From Streptomyces sp. NRRL WC-3605 (lineage in GTDB: Bacteria > Actinomycetota > Actinomycetes > Streptomycetales > Streptomycetaceae): DNA of 64,000 bases. Of this stretch, positions 17,570 through 24,955 are shown one piece after another; positions within the stretch are counted from its first letter, which is position 1, and the number at the start of each line of letters is the position of its first letter. The stretch is from the NCBI RefSeq assembly GCF_001509795.1, contig NZ_LLZN01000046.1, positions 51,163 through 115,162 on the forward strand. The letters run 5' to 3'. The notes under the pieces were generated by a model. That model was not told the DNA's origin and searched no databases. It saw nothing but the letters and a program-made list of their open reading frames with translations. The position numbers and the translations under genes were made by a program.

Positions 17570-18421
17570 TCAGTGCCGTTCGAGGCGGTCGTACGCCGTG
17601 CGCCGGACCGCCAGCAGGGCCGCGCACAGCGCCGCTGCCGCCGCCCAGCCGCCCTGCGCGGCGCCGCCGCCGACATAGAGGGAGAGCTGGTCCGACAGAT
17701 GCCGGGAGACCGCGCCGTCGGGGGTCGCCAGCACCGGTGCCAGGACGGCGCACAGCCAGCCGCCGCCGGTCACCGCCGTCGCCGCGCGCAGCCCCAGCCA
17801 GCCGCCGAGGGCCAGCGCGGCCAGCGTCAGCGTCAGTCCGGGCAGCAGCCAGGCGGCGGCGCCCGGCGCGCCCGAGGACGGCACGACGACACCGGCGAGG
17901 GTCAGCAGCGGCAGGCTCACCGCCAGGACCACCGCGGTCCGCACCAGCGCCAGCCGCAGTCCTGCCGACGGGGTCGACGCGGCCAGCTCGTGCAGCGGGT
18001 CCGCGTGCCGGCCGTACGACAGCGCCACTCCGGCGACCGGGACGACCGGTGCGACGGCCAGCAGCAGGGGGCGGGCTCCCGAGAAGTCGGCGACGTGCGC
18101 GAGCAGTACCGCGCCGAGCGCCACGAGCAGGACGGCGGGCAGCCAGGCACCGCGCACGGCGGGGGCGGCGGCCCACAGGAGACGGGGGGCGCGCAGGGGC
18201 CTGGGCTCGGCCGCCGGTGCCCGCGGTGCCGCGGCCAGGACCGCCTGCCTGAGGTCGGTCAGGACCGGTCCCGCCGCGGTGGCCCGTACCGCCCGCGACA
18301 CCCGGCCCGCGCAGGCGGCGCACGATTCCAGGTGCTTCTCCAGGGACCAGGCGTCGGCGTCGGGCAGGGAGCCGTCGGCGTAGCCCGCGATCAGACGGTC
18401 GGGTGCGTGCCAGCCGGTCAT
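17570..18421 (-). CDS. Zinc-binding anti-sigma factor, multi-spanning
   Basis: A 283-residue protein. The N-terminus has the ZAS motif His30-x3-Cys34-x2-Cys37 (EKHLESCAACAG), which clasps ECF sigma factors. About six membrane helices follow from residue 90 on, unlike single-pass RsiW-type anti-sigmas. Its ATG overlaps the sigma stop by 4 bp. The membrane part probably senses an envelope signal or the state of the ABC exporter encoded downstream; that is inference from order. Confidence 0.85.
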   Translation of the reverse strand: MTGWHAPDRLIAGYADGSLPDADAWSLEKHLESCAACAGRVSRAVRATAAGPVLTDLRQAVLAAAPRAPAAEPRPLRAPRLLWAAAPAVRGAWLPAVLLVALGAVLLAHVADFSGARPLLLAVAPVVPVAGVALSYGRHADPLHELAASTPSAGLRLALVRTAVVLAVSLPLLTLAGVVVPSSGAPGAAAWLLPGLTLTLAALALGGWLGLRAATAVTGGGWLCAVLAPVLATPDGAVSRHLSDQLSLYVGGGAAQGGWAAAAALCAALLAVRRTAYDRLERH

Positions 18422-19035
18422 GCCGGTCCTCCCATCGGGTTCGGGGTCAACTGGGCGAGCGCGGCACGCAGTTCGGCGCGGGCGCGCATCGCCCGGGACT
18501 TGACGGTGCCCTCGGGGATGCCGAGCAGCCGGGCGGTCTCACGGGTCGTCAGGCCGTCCACCACCGTGGCGCGCAGCACCTCCCGCAGCTCCGGGGAGAT
18601 CCGGTTCAGGGCGGTGCCCACGTCGCCGTACTCCAGCCCCGTCAGCGCCCTCTCCTCCGCGGAGGGCGCTGACAGGGCCGGTCCGGCGCCGGCCGGGGCC
18701 GTGTCGATCGGCGTGGTCTCCAGCCGTCCGGCCCGCTCCTGCGCCCGGCGCGCGTCGATCAGCCGGCGGGCCGCGATGGTCCACAGCCAGCCGCCCGCCT
18801 CCTCGCCCCGGTGCGCCCCGGCCGACCGCCACACGGTGACGAACGTGTCCTGGAGCACCTCGCGCACCACCTCTGGGTCGGCGCAGCGCCGGGTGAGCCG
18901 GGCATGCAGCCAGCCCGCGTGCCGGTCGTACAGGGCGGCCATCGCCGCCGGGTCGCCGGCCGCGACGGCCCGCAGGAGGGCCCCGTCCCCCTCGTCCTTC
19001 TCCCGATGGCCCCCCATGGGGCGGAACAGTCTCAC
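18418..19035 (-). CDS. ECF RNA polymerase sigma factor
   Basis: A 205-residue sigma-70 family protein with region 2 (AALYDRHAGWLHARLTRR, then VVREVLQDTFVTVWRS) and region 4 ([20 protein letters not shown]). GTG at 19035 has AAGGGG close upstream; an in-frame ATG lies six codons later. First gene of a five-gene coupled series (sigma, anti-sigma, ABC ATPase, two membrane proteins), so it probably drives its own exporter operon. Confidence 0.92.
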   Translation of the reverse strand: MRLFRPMGGHREKDEGDGALLRAVAAGDPAAMAALYDRHAGWLHARLTRRCADPEVVREVLQDTFVTVWRSAGAHRGEEAGGWLWTIAARRLIDARRAQERAGRLETTPIDTAPAGAGPALSAPSAEERALTGLEYGDVGTALNRISPELREVLRATVVDGLTTRETARLLGIPEGTVKSRAMRARAELRAALAQLTPNPMGGPA

Positions 19036-19192
19036 ACCCCTTCTATCGGAGGCCCCGGCGGCGCCGGTTCACGTCCGGGCGACGGAATGGATGTGACCCA
19101 GACCACGTTGTCCCGTGAGTTACGTCTGCCTTCGCGCCCGCTGGGTAGGGCTGCCGTATCCCGCCGCCGTACCGACACCCCAGGAGGCCCCC

Positions 19193-19453
19193 GTGCCCAC
19201 CGCTCCGGCCCTGTCCAAACCTGAGGCGCCCTTCGCGCCCGACACGCACGCCTGTGTCTTCAGCGCCGAGGGCGCCCGCGCCGTCACCCCCCTCACCAGC
19301 GAACCTCCGCTCCCCGACGCCGAACCCCTCACCAGCGAGCCGCCGCTCGCCGACGCCGTGCCGCTGACGAGTGAGGCCGCCTACTGGGACATGGACGTGG
19401 ATCCGGGTATGGACACCGGTATGGACATGGACATGAGCGCCCCGAGGCCGTAG
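19193..19453 (+). CDS. Small repeat-containing peptide coupled to malQ
   Basis: An 86-residue acidic protein with no recognised family. The GTG at 19193 has CAGGAGG five bases upstream. Its middle holds three consecutive 12-residue units at residues 33-44, 45-56 and 57-68, each starting PLTSE and the first two reading PLTSEPPLxDA. A Met/Asp-rich tail follows (DMDVDPGMDTGMDMDMS). One cysteine is present at residue 21. The stop codon directly abuts the ATG of malQ (0 bp), so the two are co-translated. The tandem Thr-Ser-Glu/Asp units resemble multi-core peptide precursors, but no modifying enzyme is adjacent. Function unknown. Confidence 0.72.
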   Translation: MPTAPALSKPEAPFAPDTHACVFSAEGARAVTPLTSEPPLPDAEPLTSEPPLADAVPLTSEAAYWDMDVDPGMDTGMDMDMSAPRP

Positions 19454-21700
19454 ATGACACAGACGCGGTCGGCCGACATCCCTGCCGAAGGGTCCGGACA
19501 GCCCCAGGACCCGCCCTCCGACGATCTGTCCCGGCTCGCCGACCTGCACGGCGTCGCCCCCTCCTACCGGCCGTCCCCCGACCGCACGGTCACGGCCTCC
19601 GCCACCGCCCTCACCCGCGCGCTGACCGCCTTGGGCGTCGACGCGAGCACCCCGGCCGCCGTCGCCGCGGCCCTCGACGCCCGCGAACGCGCCCTGCGCG
19701 AGCGTCTGCTGCCCCCGACGGTGGTCTGCTGGAGCGGCACCGAACCACCCGCCCTCGACGCGCTGCCGCCCGGCACCCGGCTGACCGTCACCACCGAACA
19801 GGGCGGGACCCACGAGGGCACCGTCCGGCTCCCGCCCGGCGTGCACCGGCTCACCGCGGCCGCGCCCGACGGCCGCACCGCCCACAGCCACCTCGTCGTC
19901 GCCCCGCCCCGGCTGCCCGCACCCCCCGGACGGACGTACGGACTCCTCGTCCAGCTCTACTCCCTGCTGTCCCGCCGCTCCTGGGGCATGGGCGACCTCG
20001 GCGACCTGGCCGCCCTCGCCGACTGGGCCGGACGCTCGCTCGGCGCCGGCTTCGTCCAGGTCAACCCGCTGCACGCGGCCGTGCCCGGACCGCCCACCGA
20101 CCCGTCCCCCTACCGGCCCTCCTCCCGGCGCTTCCCCGACCCGGTCCATCTGCGGGTCGAGGACGTCCCCGAGTTCGCCCGGGTCGAGGACCGCGACCGG
20201 GTGGCCGCACTGCTGGAACGAGCCGCGCGGCTGCGCGAAGGGGTGCTGGAGAAGGGCGCGCTGATCGACCGGGACGCCGTGTGGGAGGCCAAGCGCGAGG
20301 CGCTCGAACTGGTCCTGGAGGTGCCGCTCGACCCCGGGAGGCAGGACGCGTACGCCGCCTTCCTCGCCCGCGAGGGGCAGGCGCTGGAGGACCACGCCAC
20401 CTGGTGCGCGCTGGCCGAGGCGCACGGCCCGCACTGGCGGCGCTGGCCGGCCGGCCTGCGGGACCCCCGGTCCGCCGGGACCGCTCGCGCGCGGCGCGAC
20501 CTGGCCGGCCGCGTCGACTTCCACCGGCGGCTCGCCTGGCTCACCGACACCCAGCTGACCGCCGCCCAGCGGGCCGCGCGGGAGGCGGGGATGCCCGTCG
20601 GGATCGTCCACGACCTGGCCGTCGGGGTGCACCCGGACGGCGCGGACGCCTGGGCACAGCAGGAGTACTTCGCGGCCGGGATGTCGGTCGGCGCGCCCCC
20701 GGACGCCTTCAACGCGCGCGGCCAGGACTGGGGGCTGCCGCCCTGGCGCCCGGACCGGCTGGCCGCCTCGGGCTACGAGCCCTACCGGATGCTGCTGCGC
20801 GCCCTGTTCGGCCACGCGGGCGCCCTGCGCATCGACCACGTCATGGGGCTGTTCCGGCTGTGGTGGGTGCCCGAGGGGGAGCCGCCGACCGAGGGCACGT
20901 ACGTCCGCTACGACGCCGAGGCCATGCTCGCCGTCCTGGTGCTGGAGGCGTCCCGCGCCGGAGCCGTGGTGATCGGCGAGGACCTCGGCACCGTGGAGCC
21001 CGGCGTACGGGAGCGGCTGCGGGCGCGCGGGGTGCTCGGCACCTCCGTTCTGTGGTTCGAGCGGGACTGGGAGGGCGACGGCCGCCCGCTGCCGCCCGGA
21101 TCCTGGCGTGCCGACTGCCTGGCCACCGCCACCACCCACGATCTGCCGCCCACCGCGGCCCGTCTCACCGGCGAGCACGTCGAACTGCGCGACCGGCTCG
21201 GCCTGTCGACCCGCCCGCTGGAGGAGGAGCGCGCGGAGGCGGCGGCCGACGCCGCCGAGTGGCTGGAGCTGCTGTCCCGGCTCGGACTGACGGACGGCGG
21301 CGACGGAGAAGCCGGAGATGCCATAGAGGCCGGAGAAGCCGGAGAAGCCGGAGAAGCCGGAGAAGTGGGCGGGATCGGCGAGGGCGTCCGCGAGATCGGC
21401 GAGATCGGCGAGGAGGCCGGCATCCGGGCCGTGCACCGCTTCCTGCTGCGCACCCCGGCCCGCATGGTCGGCGTCTGGCTGCCGGACGGTGTGGGCGATC
21501 GCCGCCCGCAGAACCTGCCGGGGACGTGGGACGAGTACCCCAACTGGCGCCTGCCGATCGCCGACGCGAACGGCAGGCCCGTCACCCTGGAGGAGCTGAC
21601 GGCCTCGCCCCGGGTCCGCGCGCTGCTGGAGGTGCTCCGCGAGGACACCGCCCGGTCCGGTCCACCGCACGGCACCGGCCGCCATGACGCCGGCCCCTGA
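19454..21700 (+). CDS. malQ: 4-alpha-glucanotransferase (amylomaltase, GH77)
   Basis: A 748-residue cytoplasmic enzyme that transfers alpha-1,4-glucan segments in maltodextrin and glycogen metabolism. GH77 motifs are clear: the nucleophile Asp in GALRIDHVMGLFR, the acid/base Glu in VVIGEDLGTVEPGV, and the third acidic residue in TATTHDLPPTAARL. A large N-terminal extension (about 150 residues) is typical of actinobacterial MalQ. Near residues 615-655 there is a low-complexity Gly-Glu-Ala insertion encoded by tandem 9-bp repeats. Translation is coupled to the small peptide gene upstream. Confidence 0.93.
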   Translation: MTQTRSADIPAEGSGQPQDPPSDDLSRLADLHGVAPSYRPSPDRTVTASATALTRALTALGVDASTPAAVAAALDARERALRERLLPPTVVCWSGTEPPALDALPPGTRLTVTTEQGGTHEGTVRLPPGVHRLTAAAPDGRTAHSHLVVAPPRLPAPPGRTYGLLVQLYSLLSRRSWGMGDLGDLAALADWAGRSLGAGFVQVNPLHAAVPGPPTDPSPYRPSSRRFPDPVHLRVEDVPEFARVEDRDRVAALLERAARLREGVLEKGALIDRDAVWEAKREALELVLEVPLDPGRQDAYAAFLAREGQALEDHATWCALAEAHGPHWRRWPAGLRDPRSAGTARARRDLAGRVDFHRRLAWLTDTQLTAAQRAAREAGMPVGIVHDLAVGVHPDGADAWAQQEYFAAGMSVGAPPDAFNARGQDWGLPPWRPDRLAASGYEPYRMLLRALFGHAGALRIDHVMGLFRLWWVPEGEPPTEGTYVRYDAEAMLAVLVLEASRAGAVVIGEDLGTVEPGVRERLRARGVLGTSVLWFERDWEGDGRPLPPGSWRADCLATATTHDLPPTAARLTGEHVELRDRLGLSTRPLEEERAEAAADAAEWLELLSRLGLTDGGDGEAGDAIEAGEAGEAGEAGEVGGIGEGVREIGEIGEEAGIRAVHRFLLRTPARMVGVWLPDGVGDRRPQNLPGTWDEYPNWRLPIADANGRPVTLEELTASPRVRALLEVLREDTARSGPPHGTGRHDAGP
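21329..21364 (+). repeat. Four perfect 9-bp tandem repeats inside malQ
   Basis: GCCGGAGAA is repeated four times exactly, encoding GEAGEAGEAGE, with degenerate copies on both sides (GAGATCGGC units follow). The unit length is a multiple of three, so copy-number change keeps the frame. It lies in a surface linker before the last part of the GH77 fold. Confidence 0.9.
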
Positions 21701-21750
21701 CAGCACCCCCGGACGCGCGGGCCCCGGCGGCGTTCGGTACTTTTGGGCCC

Positions 21751-22026
21751 GTGGACAAGAAGAACGCCCTGCGCGCCGGCGCCCTGGCCTCCGGTACGAC
21801 GCTGATGATGCTGCTGATGTCGTCCCCCGCCCTCGCGCTCACGCGCGACGACGGCGACGACCCCGGTCAGGGCCTGAGCGTCATGGAGACGCTGGCCCTG
21901 TACGTGATCGCCCCGATCGTGATCTTCGCGGTCATCACGGGCCTGGTCATGGTGCTGGACAAGTCGCACAAGAAGAAGGACCCGACCAGCTCCAACATCA
22001 CCACCAAGGCCGACGCCACGGCCTGA
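21751..22026 (+). CDS. Small membrane protein
   Basis: A 91-residue protein starting at GTG 21751. A signal-like hydrophobic segment (residues 8-30) ends ALALTRDD. A second membrane helix (about 47-68, TLALYVIAPIVIFAVITGLVMVL) is followed by a basic cytoplasmic tail KSHKKKDP. This is a known conserved small streptomycete membrane protein type, but I cannot name its function. A strong hairpin lies just downstream. Confidence 0.75.
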   Translation: MDKKNALRAGALASGTTLMMLLMSSPALALTRDDGDDPGQGLSVMETLALYVIAPIVIFAVITGLVMVLDKSHKKKDPTSSNITTKADATA

Positions 22027-22057
22027 CGCGAGCTCTTCCGAGTCCGCCGCGCGCTGT

Positions 22058-22119
22058 CGAGGGCGCCGGCCCCGTTCCGGGTACGCACAGGCGTGCACCG
22101 GCCAGGGCCGGCGCCCTCG
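22058..22119. terminator. Long inverted repeat between convergent genes
   Basis: Perfect 15-bp arms (22058-22072 CGAGGGCGCCGGCCC and 22105-22119) flank a 32-base loop that holds a smaller GCAC/GTGC hairpin. It lies between the plus-strand membrane protein and the minus-strand TetR gene, so it probably ends both transcripts. No U-run, as usual in Streptomyces. Confidence 0.75.
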
Positions 22120-22141
22120 TGCGTGCGCCTCGCTCCCGCCG

Positions 22142-22720
22142 CTACGCCGGGTGCGGCGCGGTGAGGTACCGCTGCACCGTCGGCGCCAGCCACGCCACGA
22201 TCTCCTCGGGGGACAGCGCCACGGCGGGCGGGAAGCGCAGCACATAGCGGGTGAGCGCGAGGCCCAGCAGCTGTGAGGACGCCAGCGCTGCCCGCGCCGG
22301 GGCCTGTTCGGGGTCGGGGCACACCCGCCGGGCCAGCGGCAGCAGCTGGTCCGCGAAGATTCCCTGCATGCGCTCGGCCCCGGCCTCGTTGGTCGCGCCG
22401 ACCCGCAGCAGGGCCGTGAGCACCTCGTTCTTCTCCCACATCGTCAGGAAGTGGGTCACCAGCGCCTGTCCCGCCGTGTCGCGGCTGACGGCCGCCGGGT
22501 CCGGCAGCTCCAGGTCGATCGCCACGGCCGCCGCGAACAGGCCCTCCTTGTTGCCGTAGTAGCGCATCACCATCGACGGGTCGATGTTCGCGTCGCGGGC
22601 GATGGCGCGGATGGTGGCCCGGTCGTAGCCGTCGGCGGCGAAGCGTTCGCGGGCCGCCTCGAGGATCGCCGTGCGGGTCGCGTCGGAGCGGCGGGGGGTC
22701 CGGGGCTTGCTCTCGTTCAT
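22142..22720 (-). CDS. TetR-family repressor
   Basis: A 192-residue regulator. The N-terminal helix-turn-helix reads TIRAIARDANIDPSMVMRYYGNKEGLF, the classic TetR pattern, followed by an all-helical ligand domain. The ATG at 22720 was preferred over upstream extensions, which run into the shared promoter. It is divergent from the flavin monooxygenase gene, with multiple GTTGGCC half-sites between them, so it probably represses both genes until a small molecule binds. Confidence 0.9.
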   Translation of the reverse strand: MNESKPRTPRRSDATRTAILEAARERFAADGYDRATIRAIARDANIDPSMVMRYYGNKEGLFAAAVAIDLELPDPAAVSRDTAGQALVTHFLTMWEKNEVLTALLRVGATNEAGAERMQGIFADQLLPLARRVCPDPEQAPARAALASSQLLGLALTRYVLRFPPAVALSPEEIVAWLAPTVQRYLTAPHPA

Positions 22721-22730
22721 ATCAACAACC

Positions 22731-22834
22731 GTAGGCCAACATGCATGGGCCAACAAGCGTTGACAGTTCTGTGTGGTGCCTCTAGCGTTGTCCACAAGCG
22801 TTGGCCTACAGGTGTTGGCCAGTGGACGTTGGCA
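22731..22834. promoter_or_regulatory. TetR operator array in the divergent promoter
   Basis: The 10-bp sequence GTAGGCCAAC (22731-22740) recurs as its exact reverse complement GTTGGCCTAC at 22800-22809. Related half-sites are GGGCCAAC (22748-22754 region), GTTGAC (22759-22764), GTTGGCC (22814-22820) and GTTGGC (22828-22833). The sites bracket the predicted promoter. Several related copies in about 100 bp suggest cooperative binding of the adjacent TetR protein. Confidence 0.7.
22760..22788 (+). promoter_or_regulatory. Promoter of the flavin monooxygenase gene
   Basis: TTGACA (22760-22765) and TAGCGT (22783-22788) are separated by 17 bp, a near-consensus vegetative Streptomyces promoter. It lies inside the GTTGGCC array, with half-sites both upstream of the -35 and in the 5' leader, well placed for repression. 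Confidence 0.75.
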
Positions 22835-22848
22835 TAGGGAGGTCCCCC

Positions 22849-24315
22849 ATGAGCGGCATCCGCACCGACCGCACCACCCCCGGCGCCGTGATCGTCGTCG
22901 GCTCCGGCCCCACCGGCCTCCTGCTCGCCGGTGACCTCGCCGCCGCCGGCGTCCCCGTCACCGTGCTGGAGCGTCGCCCGCACGCCATCAGCAATCTCTC
23001 CCGCGCCTTCGGTGTCCACGCCCGCACCCTGGAGCAGCTCGACGCCCGGGGGCTGGCCGACGACCTCCTCGCCACCGGCACCACCATCACCGCCCTGCGC
23101 CTCTTCCGCCGTCTCACCCTCGACCTCGGTACCCTCCCCTCCCGCTTCCCCCACCTCCTCGTCACCCCGCAGTACGAGGTCGAGCGGCTGCTGGAGCGGC
23201 GCGCCCGCGACCTGGGTGTCGACTTCCGCCACGAGCACGAGGTCACCGGGCTGCGGCAGGACACCACCGGCGTCGACCTGGACGTGCGCACCCCGGACGG
23301 CACGGCCGCCACGCTCCGCGCCGCCTACGTCGTCGGCACGGACGGGCACCGCAGCGCCGTACGCCGGGCGCTCGGCCTGCCCTTCCCGGGCACGTCCGTC
23401 ATCACGTCCCTCTTCCTCGCCGACGTCCGCCTCGCCGAGCCGCCCGAGGGCGTGCTCACCGTCGACGGCCGCGGGGGCACCTTCGCGATGATCGCGGCCT
23501 TCGGCGACGGCTGGTACCGCGTGATGGGCTGGGACCGCCGCCACGAGGTGCCCGACGACGTCCCGCTCGGCCTGGAGGAGGTCAGGGAGGTCACCCGGCG
23601 GGCCCTCGGCACCGACCACGGCATGCACGACGCCCGCTGGCTCTCCCGCTTCCACAGCGACGAGCGGCAGGTGCCGCAGTACCGGGTGGGACGGGTCTTC
23701 CTCGCCGGCGACGCCGCGCACGTGCACTCGCCCGCCGGCGGCCAGGGCATGAACACCGGTCTGCAGGACGCCGCCAACCTGAGCTGGAAGCTGGCGGCGG
23801 CCGTGCGGGGCCGGGCGCCCGAAGGGCTGCTCGACAGCTACCACGCCGAGCGCCACCCGGTCGGCCGGGCCGTGCTGCGCAGCAGCGGCGGGCTGGTCCG
23901 GCTCGCCCGCGCCCAGCACCCCGGGCTGTGCCTGGTGCGGGCCGGGGTCTCCGCCGTCGCCCGCGCCGCCCGCCCGGTCCGCACGAAGGCGCTCGCCCAG
24001 GTCTCGGGCATCGGCTACCGCTACCCCGCCCCGCGCGGCTCCCACCCGCTGACCGGCGCCCGCGTCCCCGACGCGGCCCTGCGCGGCGGCGGCCGCCTCT
24101 ACGAGGCCCTGCGCGACGGGCGTTTCGTGCTGGTCGCCCCGGTGGCGAACGAGCGGGCGGCCTCCGGGGACGAGTCCGTCGGCGTCCGCCGGGAGCAGTG
24201 GGCGGACGGCGGCCGCACCACCGTCCTGGTGCGGCCCGACGGATACGCGGCGTGGGCCGCGGACGACGCCGGCCCGGCGGCCGTCGAGGCGGCGCTGAAG
24301 GCCCACCTGGGCTGA
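22849..24315 (+). CDS. FAD-dependent class A monooxygenase (PheA/TfdB-like)
   Basis: A 488-residue flavoprotein hydroxylase. It shows the FAD-binding GxGxxG (VIVVGSGPTGLLLAGDLAAAG), the DG motif near residue 165 (YVVGTDGHRSAVRRALG) and the second FAD motif GRVFLAGDAAHVHSPAGGQG. A C-terminal thioredoxin-like region follows. Relatives hydroxylate aromatic compounds or antibiotics, including rifampin monooxygenase. GGGAGG sits seven bases before the ATG. Under control of the divergent TetR gene, it may detoxify an aromatic drug. The last 10 codons are duplicated just past the stop. Confidence 0.88.
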   Translation: MSGIRTDRTTPGAVIVVGSGPTGLLLAGDLAAAGVPVTVLERRPHAISNLSRAFGVHARTLEQLDARGLADDLLATGTTITALRLFRRLTLDLGTLPSRFPHLLVTPQYEVERLLERRARDLGVDFRHEHEVTGLRQDTTGVDLDVRTPDGTAATLRAAYVVGTDGHRSAVRRALGLPFPGTSVITSLFLADVRLAEPPEGVLTVDGRGGTFAMIAAFGDGWYRVMGWDRRHEVPDDVPLGLEEVREVTRRALGTDHGMHDARWLSRFHSDERQVPQYRVGRVFLAGDAAHVHSPAGGQGMNTGLQDAANLSWKLAAAVRGRAPEGLLDSYHAERHPVGRAVLRSSGGLVRLARAQHPGLCLVRAGVSAVARAARPVRTKALAQVSGIGYRYPAPRGSHPLTGARVPDAALRGGGRLYEALRDGRFVLVAPVANERAASGDESVGVRREQWADGGRTTVLVRPDGYAAWAADDAGPAAVEAALKAHLG

Positions 24316-24351
24316 CCGCGCCCGTCGAGGCGGCGCTGAGCGCCTACCTGG
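24281..24351 (+). repeat. Imperfect 30-bp direct repeat at the 3' end of the monooxygenase gene
   Basis: Positions 24281-24310 and 24322-24351 match at 27 of 30 bases (both begin CCGTCGAGGCGGCGCTGA). The 41-bp offset is not a multiple of three. The first copy encodes the present C-terminus VEAALKAHLG-stop; the second could encode VEAALSAYLDDR in another frame. It looks like a duplication that replaced the ancestral end of the gene. Confidence 0.75.
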
Positions 24352-24369
24352 ACGACCGCACCCGCCCGC

Positions 24370-24843
24370 TCAGCCCCTGCGCACCTCGTAGAGGAAGCAG
24401 CCGTACTCCACGGCCCGCACATGGACGAACTCCACCGCCGGATCGGCGAACGCCCGCGCGAACGCCGCTTCGAAGGTGCCCGGCTCGACCAGGTCGCCGC
24501 CGAGGATCCGCCCGTCCGCCGCGTAGCGGCGCACGACCCGGTGGGCCCGGTCGAAGGGCGGCGCCTCGGAGGCGGGGCCGCCGCACTCGCCGCGGTGCAC
24601 GAACACCGGTCCCTGCTCGTCGTAGGCGCCCGGGTCGACGCCCGCGCCGGCCGCCCAGCGGCGCAGCGGGGCGTACGACACGAGGGCGACGTGCTCGCCG
24701 GGTTCGCTGCGGCGCAGGCAGCAGCGCAGCGGCGCACCGCCCTCCTCGTCCGGCACGGGAACCATCCGGCGTCCCGCGTCGTCAGTGGAGCGCAGTTCCT
24801 TCAGGACCGCCGGACCGATGGCATGCACGAGGAAGGTCGTCAT
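24370..24843 (-). CDS. DUF1203-family protein
   Basis: A 157-residue soluble protein of the DUF1203 type, recognisable by the APLRCCLRRSEPGEHVALVSYAP core and GPVFVHRGEC strand. The start at 24843 has GGGAGG nine bases upstream; an extended N-terminus is less likely. The cysteine/histidine-containing core could bind a small ligand, but no biochemical role is established. Convergent with the monooxygenase and divergent from aminopeptidase N. Confidence 0.82.
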   Translation of the reverse strand: MTTFLVHAIGPAVLKELRSTDDAGRRMVPVPDEEGGAPLRCCLRRSEPGEHVALVSYAPLRRWAAGAGVDPGAYDEQGPVFVHRGECGGPASEAPPFDRAHRVVRRYAADGRILGGDLVEPGTFEAAFARAFADPAVEFVHVRAVEYGCFLYEVRRG

Positions 24844-24955
24844 GGCCCCAGCCTCCCGTGCGCGGACCCCGCCCACCGGCGGGTAATGGACATCGCGTTC
24901 GGGTCAGGTCCCATGGAAGGATGACCGAACCCACACATATCGAGGAGATGACCGC

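Noticed and set aside
22801..22848. Extended start for the flavin monooxygenase
   Set aside because: The extension runs through TetR half-sites, and GGGAGG is correctly placed only for the ATG at 22849.
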